NCBI GenBank assembly: GCA_023411815.1
Contig: JAEYOJ010000066.1
Span: forward strand, 1-64,000
Source of the DNA: Pseudomonadota bacterium
GTDB lineage: Bacteria; Desulfobacterota; Desulfovibrionia; Desulfovibrionales; Desulfovibrionaceae
Direction: 5' to 3'
Length of the DNA: 64,000 nucleotides
Within the stretch, counting starts at the first letter, position 1, and each line of letters opens with the position of its first letter. This document shows positions 25,768 to 34,239 of this stretch, piece after piece. Position numbers and translations under genes: made by a program. The notes below the pieces were generated by a model. It was not told the origin of the DNA, searched no databases, and worked only from the letters and a program-made list of their open reading frames with translations.

Positions 25768-26324
25768 CCTCCGTACTCCTCCTTGAAGCGCCCGAAGATC
25801 TTGGCCACTTCTTCCTTGCCCTTGATGTCATGGGGCTTGAAGGCCAGCTTGCCCTTGAGCAGCGTCTTGGGGCCGAGTTCCACGTCGGTCCAGAAACGGC
25901 CCGTCTTGCCAACGTAGCCGGCCACGATGCCCAGCTCGAAGGCCCGGCCGTGCTTGCGCACCGAGTTCAGGAACTCGTCCCAGAAAACCTTTACCGTCCT
26001 TTCGGCCACGCGGCCTTCCCGCCGCGCCATGTGGCGCAGGACGTCCATGATGCGGGCCACGTCGATGTTGTTGGGACAGCGCGTGGTGCAGGACTCGCAC
26101 GTGGCGCATAGCCAGATGGAGCGACAGGACAGCACTGCGTCCTTCTGGCCCGCCTGCAACAGGCGCATGATCTGGCTTACCGGGATGTCGTAGACGAAAG
26201 TGTACGGACAACCCGCGGTGCAGTTCCCGCACTGGTAGCACTGGGACAGGTTTTGTTCGCTCTCCCGTTCTACCTGGGCCATGAACTCGGCATTCGTGGA
26301 GTGTGAAATTTTGATTACTTGCAT
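25764..26324 (-). CDS. hdrC: HdrC: heterodisulfide reductase subunit C
   Basis: A 186-residue iron-sulfur protein with two [4Fe-4S] sites, CYQCGNCTAGCPYTF near residue 30 and CATCESCTTRCPNNID near 70, which transfer electrons between HdrA and HdrB. The ATG used lacks a close ribosome-binding site; a TTG eleven codons upstream is possible, and an AGGAG lies 20 bases before the ATG, so the start is uncertain. The gene follows adh1 after about 200 bases containing a hairpin. Confidence 0.9.
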   Translation of the reverse strand: MQVIKISHSTNAEFMAQVERESEQNLSQCYQCGNCTAGCPYTFVYDIPVSQIMRLLQAGQKDAVLSCRSIWLCATCESCTTRCPNNIDVARIMDVLRHMARREGRVAERTVKVFWDEFLNSVRKHGRAFELGIVAGYVGKTGRFWTDVELGPKTLLKGKLAFKPHDIKGKEEVAKIFGRFKEEYGG

Positions 26325-26475
26325 ATGCGGCTTTTGGTTGGATTCTCCTGGAAACAATGTGTCCAGTTGCGCGAAAGGCGCCTCTGCCTGTCGTGTATCC
26401 GTGCATTGCGCCCGGGTCGGCGCTTAATGCTCTGGTGGACTACCCCTGCCGCGCGAATCCAGCCGCCGGAGGAGC

Positions 26476-26505
26476 CCCGGGACGGAAGGGGTCGTCCGTC
26501 CCGGG
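26476..26505 (-). terminator. Hairpin between adh1 and hdrC
   Basis: CCCGGGACGGA / TCCGTCCCGGG, a perfect 11-bp stem with an 8-base loop, starting 23 bases after the adh1 stop on the minus strand. There is no T tract. It may cause partial termination or stabilise the adh1 message, separating a high adh1 level from lower hdr-flx expression. Confidence 0.5.
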
Positions 26506-26528
26506 ATCCATCAACCGCATTCAGGGAG

Positions 26529-27710
26529 CTACAGCGCGGCCTCGTAAATGGCCTTGACGTCCTTGTCGCTCGGGCAGCGCGGGTTGGTGAAGCCGCACGC
26601 GTCCTTTTGAGCGTTTTTGGTCATGGTGTCGATATCTTCCTTCTTCACATCCTTGCCGTAGCGCTTGCCGAGTTCGACCAGGCCGGAGGGGATGCCCACG
26701 TCCTTGGACAGCTGGCGGATGGCCTCGAGGCACTTCTCGGCCGCGGCGCGCGGGGACATGCCCTGGATGTTCTCACCCATGATTTCAGCCATCTTGGCGA
26801 AGCGCTCGACCTTGGCGATCAGGTTGAACTGCTCGACGTGCGGCAGCAGGATGGCGTTGCACTCGCCGTGCGGCAGGTCGTAGAAGCCGCCCAACTGGTG
26901 GGCCATGGCGTGCACGTGGCCCAGCGAAGCGTTGTTGAAGGCCATGCCGGCTAGGTACTGGGCGAAACACATGCCTTCACGGGCCTCGATATCCTGGCCG
27001 TTGGCCGTGGCGCGACGCAGGTACGTGAAGATGAGCGAGATGGCCTTCTCGGCGCAAGCGTCGGTCATGGGAGTGGCTATGGTCGAGACGTAAGCCTCCA
27101 CGGCGTGGGTCAGGGCGTCCATGCCGGTGGCGGCGGTCAGGGCCGGGGGCATGCCGACCATGAGCAGCGGGTCGTCCAGGGCGATGCCCGGGGTCACGCG
27201 CCAGTCGACGATGGCCATTTTCACTTTGCGCGAGGTGTCGGTGATGATGCAGAAACGGGTCATTTCGGAGGCCGTGCCGGCGGTGGTGTTCACGGCGACG
27301 TAAGGGGGCAGGGGCTTGGTGGACTTGTCCACGCCCTCGTAGTCGTGGATCTTGCCGCCGTTGGACACGACGAGGCCCACGCCCTTTCCGCAGTCGTGGG
27401 AGGAGCCGCCGCCAAGGGTGATCAGGCTGTCACAGCCTTCCTTCTTGTAGACTTCGACGCCTTCGGCCACGTTGTTGTCAGTCGGGTTGGGAATGGTCTT
27501 GTCATAGACGCTGTACTGCATCCCGGCCTTGTCCATGTGATCGGTGATCATCTTGAGGATGCCGGCCTTGACGATGCCCTTGTCGGTAACGATGAGGGGT
27601 TTCTTGCCTCCGAGGTCACGGATCTTGTTGGGGATCTCCTTGGATGCGCCGATGCCGATGAGGGTCACGCTGGGAATGAAGAATCCGTAGACCTGTTCGC
27701 GTACTGCCAT
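26529..27710 (-). CDS. adh1: Iron-containing alcohol dehydrogenase (ethanol dehydrogenase)
   Basis: A 393-residue group III NAD-dependent alcohol dehydrogenase. Its features are the nucleotide-binding GGGSSHDCGKG near residue 97 and the metal-site motifs GMDALTHAVEAYVS near 195 and HAMAHQLGGFYDLPHGECNAILLPHV near 265-285. GGGAG precedes the ATG. It is the first gene of the long minus-strand block leading into hdrCBA-flxDCBA and has a sigma-54 promoter about 85 bases upstream. It corresponds in context to the abundant Adh of D. vulgaris next to flx-hdr. Confidence 0.93.
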   Translation of the reverse strand: MAVREQVYGFFIPSVTLIGIGASKEIPNKIRDLGGKKPLIVTDKGIVKAGILKMITDHMDKAGMQYSVYDKTIPNPTDNNVAEGVEVYKKEGCDSLITLGGGSSHDCGKGVGLVVSNGGKIHDYEGVDKSTKPLPPYVAVNTTAGTASEMTRFCIITDTSRKVKMAIVDWRVTPGIALDDPLLMVGMPPALTAATGMDALTHAVEAYVSTIATPMTDACAEKAISLIFTYLRRATANGQDIEAREGMCFAQYLAGMAFNNASLGHVHAMAHQLGGFYDLPHGECNAILLPHVEQFNLIAKVERFAKMAEIMGENIQGMSPRAAAEKCLEAIRQLSKDVGIPSGLVELGKRYGKDVKKEDIDTMTKNAQKDACGFTNPRCPSDKDVKAIYEAAL

Positions 27711-27793
27711 GACGTACTCCCTTTACATAATAAATTCAGTCACCAGATAACTGGCTCTTGGGGGACCCCCCCCCATAAGGTTGTCTAACCTAA

Positions 27794-27809
27794 GGCAACT
27801 ATCGGGCCA
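27794..27809 (-). promoter_or_regulatory. Sigma-54 promoter for adh1 (and hdr-flx)
   Basis: On the minus strand the sequence is TGGCCCGATAGTTGCC. GG and GC are exactly 10 bases apart, matching the -24/-12 pattern TGGCAC-N5-TTGC with one mismatch in the left box. The predicted start is near 27784, giving a leader of about 75 bases. The adjacent activator gene encodes a sigma-54 interacting AAA+ domain. Confidence 0.7.
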
Positions 27810-27964
27810 ATTATAAACCGGTTGTTATTTTAGATGGTTGCCTGGGGTGGGGAGCATGCCGGCGGCCACATGAGCACGGTCTATTTATTGTTAGGGCATC
27901 GAATCATCGCGACTGGTTTCATCTCCGTCAAAAATAGTCAAGTTATTCATTAGGTTGGTTCGTA

Positions 27965-28013
27965 GGATCAAAACTGACACATACTTTCATCTTATTATGG
28001 GTCAAAATGATCC
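27965..28013. promoter_or_regulatory. Large dyad element, candidate activator site
   Basis: GGATCA-N4-TGACACATA, 12 bases, TATGGGTCA-N3-TGATCC. The inner arms match at 8 of 9 positions and the outer 6-base arms match fully. The centre lies about 205 bases upstream of the predicted adh1 start and about 95 bases past the activator stop. It could be the upstream activating site for the sigma-54 activator, or a transcript hairpin ending the activator gene. Confidence 0.5.
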
Positions 28014-28083
28014 ACCGGCTGGCGCACGAAAGCTACAGGGAACGAGCCGCAGGTGTGCAGGAATAGTGGGAGTTCGGCCGAAG

Positions 28084-29418
28084 CTACTGGAGGTTGTACT
28101 TCTCGAGCTTGCGATACAGGGTCTTGCGGCCGATACCAAGCACTTCGGCCGTCTTCTGCCGGTTGCCTTGGTGAAGCGCCAGGACTTTTATGATATGGTC
28201 GCGTTCCATGCTGTCAAGCGAAAGGGGTTGTGCAAGGGTCGAGGGATCCGCTTCGCCGATCATCTCAGGGGGCAGGGTCTGATCCGTTATGACACCGTTG
28301 TCGGACAGAATGATGCTGCGTTCGATGACGTTCTTCAGTTCCCTGATGTTGCCGGGCCAGTCGTAACGCATGAGGCATCCCAGGGCCCGATCCGTGATGC
28401 TGCAACGCTTGTCCCTGCCGAGGCTGCCCAGGAAGTATTCCACCAACAACGGGATGTCCTCCGCGCGTTCCTTCAGGGCGGGGATCTTGATGCTGAAGAC
28501 GTTTATCCTGTGAAACAGGGCGTCGTGGAAGCGCCCGGCTTCGACCTCCTTGGCCAGGTTGCGGTTGGTGGCGCAGATCAGGCGTATGTCCGTCTTGCGC
28601 TCCTCCTTTTCCCCCACCCGCCGATAGGCCTTGCTCTCCAAGACCCGCAGCAGGGATGCCTGGACTTCCAAGGGCAGTTCGCCGATCTCGTCGAGGAACA
28701 GTGTGCCGGAATGCGCGAAGGTCATGAGCCCGTCCCGATTCTCGGTGGCGCCGGTGAACGATCCCCTCAGGTGGCCGAAAAGTTCGCTGCGGGCCAGGGT
28801 TTTTTCCAGCGTGGCGCAGTTCTTCACGATGAGCGGCTTCTCCGCTCGCGGACTCAGCGCATGGATCGTACGCGCGGCGACATCCTTGCCCACGCCCGAC
28901 TCACCGGTGATCAGCACGGGCACTTCCGTCGGCGCTACCTTGCCGATGAGGAACTTGACCTGTTCAATGCCGGCGGATTTGCCTACCAACTGCGGCAACC
29001 GGACCGAGGACTGGGAATGGCGGAAGCCGCGATTCTCCCTTTGCAGACAAGCCCGCTGGTAGGCGCGCTCAATGAGCAGTTCTATCTTGTCCAGGTGGAA
29101 GGGCTTGGTGACGTAGTCGTAGGCTCCGATCTTCATTGCCTCAACGGCTGTGTCGATATTGCCGTGGCCGGTGATCATGATGATCTCGACATCCGGGAAG
29201 CGCTGCTTCCACTCCATCAACAGCTCGATGCCGTCCGCATCGGGCAGCCGGATGTCGAGGAGAACTACGTCGTATTGGTTATTCTGCAGCAGGACACGGG
29301 CCTGCCTGCCGCTCATGGTCGTATGTATGCTACGTTCGCTGGTGCTGAGCTCTTTCTTGAACAGCTTGAGGATCGACTCCTCGTCGTCCACGACCAGCAC
29401 GTTATAAAAGTTCTTCAA
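28084..29418 (-). CDS. Sigma-54-dependent response regulator (NtrC family)
   Basis: A 444-residue activator. The receiver domain (residues 1-120) has phosphoacceptor Asp55 in VVLLDIRLPDADG and the conserved lysine in YVTKPF. The AAA+ domain has Walker A GESGVGKD near 175, the sigma-54 contact loop GSFTGA (usually GAFTGA) near 230, and Walker B LFLDEIGELP. The C-terminal Fis-type helix-turn-helix is NRQKTAEVLGIGRKTLYRKL. The start is TTG with AGGAG seven bases upstream, overlapping the kinase gene by 17 bases. It likely controls adh1, as the equivalent gene next to adh does in D. vulgaris. Confidence 0.93.
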   Translation of the reverse strand: MKNFYNVLVVDDEESILKLFKKELSTSERSIHTTMSGRQARVLLQNNQYDVVLLDIRLPDADGIELLMEWKQRFPDVEIIMITGHGNIDTAVEAMKIGAYDYVTKPFHLDKIELLIERAYQRACLQRENRGFRHSQSSVRLPQLVGKSAGIEQVKFLIGKVAPTEVPVLITGESGVGKDVAARTIHALSPRAEKPLIVKNCATLEKTLARSELFGHLRGSFTGATENRDGLMTFAHSGTLFLDEIGELPLEVQASLLRVLESKAYRRVGEKEERKTDIRLICATNRNLAKEVEAGRFHDALFHRINVFSIKIPALKERAEDIPLLVEYFLGSLGRDKRCSITDRALGCLMRYDWPGNIRELKNVIERSIILSDNGVITDQTLPPEMIGEADPSTLAQPLSLDSMERDHIIKVLALHQGNRQKTAEVLGIGRKTLYRKLEKYNLQ

Positions 29419-30619
29419 GCGCGGACTCCTCGGAAAGGGGTAAAACGACCGTGAACACGGAGCCTTGGCCAGGGATGCTGCTCACCCGGATGCTGCCGCC
29501 GTGGTCGTGCACGATGTTATAGCAGGTCGACAAGCCGATGCCGATGCCCTTGCCCACGGGCTTGGTGGTGAAGAACGGCTCGAACAGCTTGTCCAGGTGT
29601 TCGGGAGGAATGCCGCAGCCCGTATCTCGAATTTCCAGGCACAAGCGGACGCCCTGCTCGACGGACGTGCGGATATCGATGCAGCCGTTGGCCTTGATGG
29701 CGTCCAGCGCGTTTGTCAGCAGATTGAGGACAACCTGCTTCAGTTGGGCGTCACTTCCTTTGATTAGAGGGAGAAATTCAGCAAGTTCCGTTTTGATTTG
29801 TATGCCGGAACGCTTGCTCAGTTCATGCTGGAGTAGCCTCAACGTGTCGCTGACCACGCTGTTCAGGGATACGAAGGACAGGCTGGCCGGGGCATGCCTG
29901 CTGAAGGTGAGTAGTGTCTTGACGATATCCCGGCAGCGCAGGCATTCCTTTAAAATGGTGTCCGTGTATTCCTTGAGGTCCTCGAACAGGCCGCCGTCGA
30001 TCGTGCGCTCCAGTTGCGGAAGACGGCGTTTGATGCCTTCGGCGAAGCCGGCGACCGCCGCGAGGGGGTTGTTGACCTCATGGGCCACGCCGGCGGCCAG
30101 CACGCCGATGGTGGCCATCTTCTCGGCCTGGTAGAACTTGGCCTGATATTCCTTCTCAAGGGTCACGTCTCGCTTGAAGATCAGCACCCGGTGCTGCGGC
30201 CAGTCGGGGTTCTTGAGCGGAGACGCGACCATGTCGAAACGCATGTTGCGATCTTTGAGCTTGAATATGGCCGTAGCGCGGCAGACGGAGTTCGAGGCCA
30301 GGGAACGGAAGGCCGGGCATTCGGGGCAGGGATGGTCCTCGCCGCGGAATATCGTGTAGCAGTACTTGCCTTCTGGCTCCGGGTCGGGAATCAGTTCACG
30401 GAAGACGTGGTTGACCGATATGATGCGCAGGTCCTCCGACAGGACCATCATCAGGTCGGTGATGCCGTCCAGGATGGCCAGGGTTTCCCGGCGCTGGTCC
30501 TCCATCTCCTGGTTGGAGCGCTTGAGCTCTTCGACCTTCTGGCGCAACTCCTGGAAAAAGCCCAGCTTGCTATGCTCGATGCCGATAAGGTCTTCGAGGG
30601 AGGTGTGCATGTCTCGCAT
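29402..30619 (-). CDS. Cytosolic PAS sensor histidine kinase
   Basis: A 405-residue kinase without transmembrane segments. It has a coiled-coil start (residues 15-45) and a PAS domain (about 48-155) with a CPEC pair at 98-101. The HisKA phosphoacceptor is His180 in AAGVAHEVNNPLAAVAGF. The ATPase domain shows LLTNALDAI, RDTGCGIPPEHLDKLFEPFF and GKGIGIGLSTCYNIV. The cysteine pair suggests a redox or metal signal, which is inference. It starts at a TAATG overlap with adh2 and ends within the response-regulator start, so adh2, kinase and regulator are one operon. Confidence 0.92.
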   Translation of the reverse strand: MRDMHTSLEDLIGIEHSKLGFFQELRQKVEELKRSNQEMEDQRRETLAILDGITDLMMVLSEDLRIISVNHVFRELIPDPEPEGKYCYTIFRGEDHPCPECPAFRSLASNSVCRATAIFKLKDRNMRFDMVASPLKNPDWPQHRVLIFKRDVTLEKEYQAKFYQAEKMATIGVLAAGVAHEVNNPLAAVAGFAEGIKRRLPQLERTIDGGLFEDLKEYTDTILKECLRCRDIVKTLLTFSRHAPASLSFVSLNSVVSDTLRLLQHELSKRSGIQIKTELAEFLPLIKGSDAQLKQVVLNLLTNALDAIKANGCIDIRTSVEQGVRLCLEIRDTGCGIPPEHLDKLFEPFFTTKPVGKGIGIGLSTCYNIVHDHGGSIRVSSIPGQGSVFTVVLPLSEESALEELL

Positions 30620-31761
30620 TACCAGGCCTCCCGGCAAATCCCGAGCAGGTCCTTGCAGTCGGCTTCGCGAGGATTCGTGAGCATGCAGGCGTCTTGAAGG
30701 GCCATGCGGCAGATGCGCTCGAGGTTGGATTCGTCCATGGCGATTTCCCGCATGCGCACCGGAACTCCGAACGACTGGAAGAACTCTCCCAACTGGTCGA
30801 TGCCCATGCTGGCCACGTCCTTGTTGGACCTGATGCACGGTCCCAGGACGATGCTGCCGATGGTGGCCATCTTTTCAAGGCACATGGGCATGTTGTAGCG
30901 CATGACCGCCGGCAGGAGAATGGGATGCACCAGGCCGTGAGGCACATCGCATATGCCGCCGAGCGAGTGTGCCAGTGCGTGCACCGCCCCGAGGCTGGCG
31001 TTGCTGAAGGACATGCCCGCCCAGGTGCTTGCGATGCTCAACTGCTCCAGGTGGTGTATCTCACGGGTTTCCACTGCGGGCTTCAGGTGCTTGATGATGA
31101 TCCTGATGGCGTTGAGCGCTTGGCTCTCGGTAAAAGGGGAGGCCAGCTTGGAAACATAGGATTCTATGGCGTGGGACAGGGCGTCGATGGCCGAGGATAC
31201 CACGAGGTCGGCGGGCTTGGTCAGCAGGATGTCGGGGTCGATGACGGACATGTTCGGCACCAGCGACCTGCTGATGATGGACATCTTCACTTTGCGCTGC
31301 ATGTCGGTGATGATGCAGAACTGCGATATGTCCGAGCCGCTGCCCGCCGTGGACGGGACGAAGATCATGGGCGGCAGGGGCCGCATGATGCGATTGGCCC
31401 CTTCGTATTCGTCGATTCGCCCGCCGTTGCCGGCGATGGTGCCGATGCCCTTGGCCGTGTCCAGCGGGCTGCCGCCGCCCAGGGCGATCACGACGTCCGC
31501 CTTCTCCTCGAGATATATCTCCGCGCCGCGATGCACCTGATAATCGCGGGGATTCTGGCTCACGTCGTTGAAGTACACCCACTCGAGGCCGTCGGCGGCC
31601 AGGAGGTCCAGCAGCTTTTCGACCCACCCGGCCTTTTCCAGCCCCATGTCGCTGACCACGAGAACCCGTCGAGCTCCAAGGCGGAGGGCGCACTGGGCTA
31701 CGTGCCTGATGGCCCCATGGCCGAAGATGATCTCGGGGATGGCGAACTTGGAAGTAACCAT
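30619..31761 (-). CDS. Second iron-containing alcohol dehydrogenase
   Basis: A 380-residue group III alcohol dehydrogenase paralogue, first gene of the operon with the sensor kinase and sigma-54 activator. Visible features are GGGSPLDTAKGIG near residue 93, SSAIDALSHAIESYVS near 190, and HALAHSLGGICDVPHGLVHPILLPAV near 260. It differs clearly from adh1, so it may prefer another alcohol or serve as part of the sensing loop. AGGAAACTCG precedes the ATG; the upstream part of the longer open frame is non-coding. The arrangement matches that next to D. vulgaris adh. Confidence 0.9.
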   Translation of the reverse strand: MVTSKFAIPEIIFGHGAIRHVAQCALRLGARRVLVVSDMGLEKAGWVEKLLDLLAADGLEWVYFNDVSQNPRDYQVHRGAEIYLEEKADVVIALGGGSPLDTAKGIGTIAGNGGRIDEYEGANRIMRPLPPMIFVPSTAGSGSDISQFCIITDMQRKVKMSIISRSLVPNMSVIDPDILLTKPADLVVSSAIDALSHAIESYVSKLASPFTESQALNAIRIIIKHLKPAVETREIHHLEQLSIASTWAGMSFSNASLGAVHALAHSLGGICDVPHGLVHPILLPAVMRYNMPMCLEKMATIGSIVLGPCIRSNKDVASMGIDQLGEFFQSFGVPVRMREIAMDESNLERICRMALQDACMLTNPREADCKDLLGICREAW

Positions 31762-32101
31762 CGAGTTTCCTGTCCAGACAGCGGTTGTGTTGATTTCGGC
31801 ATATGACCTTGCAGATGAAATAAGCAATCGTGACTACCTTGGCTAGAGGGTAGCATGAACCAGTTTGGGCATCCCGGAGACGCTCGGGACGAAAGTGCGA
31901 ACAGCTGCTTGCGAGCCCGCTTGTCCTGCCGTATCTACCTTGCTCCCTTGGGGATGGTGTCGGGCGATGCGTCTGGCTTTGGTCCATAGGAACGCGGCGT
32001 GGACGAATCCGGCAAGACTCTGTAGAACCATGCGGACGTTTTTCAAGCCTGCCCGGAGCTTCCGGACCGTGCGACGGCCTGGCGGGTAGACCGGAGGGAG
32101 C
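31762..32101. other. Divergent intergenic region adh2 / dnaX
   Basis: About 340 bases with no convincing gene. Short open frames lack ribosome-binding sites and family matches. It must hold the promoters of adh2 and dnaX, but no clear consensus promoter was found. Confidence 0.5.
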
Positions 32102-33895
32102 ATGAGCAGCGCGCATCTCACTGCAAAATACAGACCCCAGTGCTTCGCCGATGTGGCCGGGCAGGAGGCGCTCAAGGCCGTGCTTTCGCGCGCGGCCAAG
32201 GAAGACCGCATCGCGCCGGCCTACCTTTTCTCGGGCACGCGCGGCGTGGGCAAGACCACGCTGGCGCGCATCCTGGCCAAGGCGGTCAACTGCGAGCGCG
32301 CGCCGACCTCCGAGCCGTGCAACGAGTGCCGCCACTGCCGGCAGATAACGGCCGGAGCGGCCGTGGACGTGGTGGAGATCGACGCGGCCTCCAACCGCGG
32401 CATAGACGACGCCCGCCGCCTGAAGGAGGACATCGGCTACGCGCCCCTGGAGTGCCGTTACAAGGTTTTCATCATCGACGAAGCGCACATGCTCACCAGG
32501 GAAGCCTTCAACGCGCTGCTCAAGACGCTGGAGGAGCCGCCGGGACGGGTGACCTTCATCCTGGCCACAACCGAGCCGCACAAATTCCCGGCCACCATCA
32601 TCAGCCGCTGCCAGCATTACGCCTTCAAGCGCCTGGGTCAGGCCGAGCTGGAGGCGCACCTCAAGTCCGTGCTGGCCAAGGAAGGCGTAACCTACGAGGA
32701 CGCGGCCGTCAGCCTCATCGCCCGGCGTGGCGCGGGCAGCGTGCGCGATTCCATGTCGCTGCTGGGGCAGGCCCTGGCCCTGGGCGGCCGGCAGCTGGTC
32801 GCAGGCGAGATACGCAGCCTGCTGGGCTTGGCCGGACAGGACGTCTTTCTGGCCGTCATGGAGGCTATCCACGCCGGAGACTGCATCGCCGCGGGCGAGG
32901 TCATCCGCCAGGTGCTGGACCAGGGCCTGGACCTCGGCTTCTTCCTGCGCGAGCTGTCCTCGGCCTGGCGCAACATGTTCCTGCTCAAGCAGGGCGGCGA
33001 GCGGGCCCTGCCGCTCATCGACCTGCCCGAATCCGAGGCCCGGCAGTGGCTGGAATGGGCGGAGCGTTTCGACCTGGGCCGCATCCACGCCAGCTGGCAG
33101 CTGACCCTGGAGGGCCAGCGCCGGGTGCTGCGCAGTCTGGAACCGGCCCTGGCCTTGGAGCTTTTGCTGTTTAACTTGTGTTCCTTGCCGCAGCTCCTGC
33201 GCCTGCCCGAGTCCTGCGCCTCCGGCAGCGCCCAGGCCGGTGCGCCGATCGCTCCGTCCCGTCCGGCGGGGCAGGGCGGTCAGCCCAGGCCCGCTCCGGC
33301 GCAAGGTCGGCCGGGATTCACGCCGCCCGCCAGACCCGGCGCGCGTCAGCCCGGCCATGTAGCCAAGTCGGCGCCCCAGACTGGCGGCGCGACTGCCAGT
33401 GCAGGCATGGGCGACGAGCCCGACGGAGACGAGCCGCCGCCGGCCGAGCCTCCGCCCGGCCACGCCCAGGCGGTTTCGTCTCTGGGCGGGGACAATGCTG
33501 CCGAACCCGTCGCGCCCTCGGCATTGCCTCAAGGCCCGCGCACATGGGAAGGTTTCCTTGCCTGGGTGGACGAGCGGGTCAAGGAGACAGGGCAGGCCAT
33601 CAACGGCGCGCGTTTGGTGCCGGGCGAGGTCGAGGGCGACGTGCTGCGCCTGTATTGCCGAAACGAGACGCATTGCCGTCTCGTGACGCAGGGACGTGAA
33701 TTTCCGGTCTTCAAGCGTTATGTCGAGGAGTACTTCGGCCCCGGCATGCGCATCGAGGCCACGGCCAAGCGCGCGGCCCCCAAGAAGAGCCTCAAGGAGC
33801 TGCGCGAGGAGATCAGGGAGCATCCGTTGGTGAAGCAGGTCATGGAGGAGTTCGACGCGCAGATCGTCGACATCCGCCGGACCGATGACCAGTAG
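32102..33895 (+). CDS. dnaX: DNA polymerase III subunits gamma/tau
   Basis: A 597-residue clamp-loader ATPase. The N-terminal AAA+ domain has Walker A GTRGVGKTTLARILAKA near residue 45, a zinc site CERAPTSEPCNECRHC near 65, Walker B DEAH near 128, and the sensor SRCQHYAFKRL near 175. After residue 370 comes a long Pro/Gly/Ala-rich linker, then a conserved C-terminal domain (TWEGFLAWVDERVKETGQ onward). I saw no obvious slippery AAAAAAG frameshift signal. GGAGGGAGC precedes the ATG. It is the first gene of dnaX-ebfC-recR. Confidence 0.93.
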   Translation: MSSAHLTAKYRPQCFADVAGQEALKAVLSRAAKEDRIAPAYLFSGTRGVGKTTLARILAKAVNCERAPTSEPCNECRHCRQITAGAAVDVVEIDAASNRGIDDARRLKEDIGYAPLECRYKVFIIDEAHMLTREAFNALLKTLEEPPGRVTFILATTEPHKFPATIISRCQHYAFKRLGQAELEAHLKSVLAKEGVTYEDAAVSLIARRGAGSVRDSMSLLGQALALGGRQLVAGEIRSLLGLAGQDVFLAVMEAIHAGDCIAAGEVIRQVLDQGLDLGFFLRELSSAWRNMFLLKQGGERALPLIDLPESEARQWLEWAERFDLGRIHASWQLTLEGQRRVLRSLEPALALELLLFNLCSLPQLLRLPESCASGSAQAGAPIAPSRPAGQGGQPRPAPAQGRPGFTPPARPGARQPGHVAKSAPQTGGATASAGMGDEPDGDEPPPAEPPPGHAQAVSSLGGDNAAEPVAPSALPQGPRTWEGFLAWVDERVKETGQAINGARLVPGEVEGDVLRLYCRNETHCRLVTQGREFPVFKRYVEEYFGPGMRIEATAKRAAPKKSLKELREEIREHPLVKQVMEEFDAQIVDIRRTDDQ

Positions 33896-33922
33896 AACAT
33901 ACTCAGTATCAGGAGGAATACC

Positions 33923-34234
33923 ATGCGTGGCATGAACGACCTCATGCGCCAGGCGCAGGTCATGCAGAAGAAGATCCTGGAGTCCCAGAAGGCCCTTGAG
34001 CAGAAGCGCGTCGAGGCCACCAGCGGCGGCGGCATGGTCACGGCCGTGGTGACCGGCGGCCTGGACCTCGTGTCCATAAAGATCGACAAGGCCGCCGTGG
34101 ACCCGAACGACGTGGAGATGCTTCAGGACCTCATCCTGGCCGCGGTCAACGAAGGCGTTAAGAAGGCCAAGGCTATGAAGGAAGAGGAAATGGGCAAGCT
34201 CACGGGCGGCATGAACATCCCGGGGCTGTTCTAA
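33923..34234 (+). CDS. ebfC: YbaB/EbfC nucleoid-associated protein
   Basis: A 103-residue DNA-binding protein of the YbaB/EbfC family. A helical N-terminus (MNDLMRQAQVMQKKILESQK) is followed by the strand region GGGMVTAVVTGGLDLVSIKIDKAAVDP and a C-terminal helix. AGGAGG lies 8 bases before the ATG. The dnaX-ebfC-recR order is widely conserved and links this protein to recombination and repair. Confidence 0.93.
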   Translation: MRGMNDLMRQAQVMQKKILESQKALEQKRVEATSGGGMVTAVVTGGLDLVSIKIDKAAVDPNDVEMLQDLILAAVNEGVKKAKAMKEEEMGKLTGGMNIPGLF

Positions 34235-34239
34235 GGCGT

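Larger units (their letters stand above)
27711..28083. other. Regulatory intergenic region upstream of adh1
   Basis: About 370 bases, more AT-rich than the surroundings, between the activator stop and adh1, both on the minus strand. It contains the sigma-54 promoter and the dyad element listed separately. It also contains a run of nine C residues (about 27766-27774) in the leader, and AACCGGTT just upstream of the promoter. No gene was seen. Confidence 0.7.

Noticed and set aside
31762..31860. Possible sigma-54 promoter upstream of adh2 (GGTAGTCACGATTGC on the minus strand)
   Set aside because: GG and GC are 11 bases apart instead of the strictly required 10, so I do not call it a promoter.
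31061..33823. A 920-codon minus-strand open frame spanning adh2's upstream region and opposite dnaX
   Set aside because: It is composed of dnaX antisense sequence plus intergenic and out-of-frame adh2 sequence; composition is low-complexity and no domain is present.
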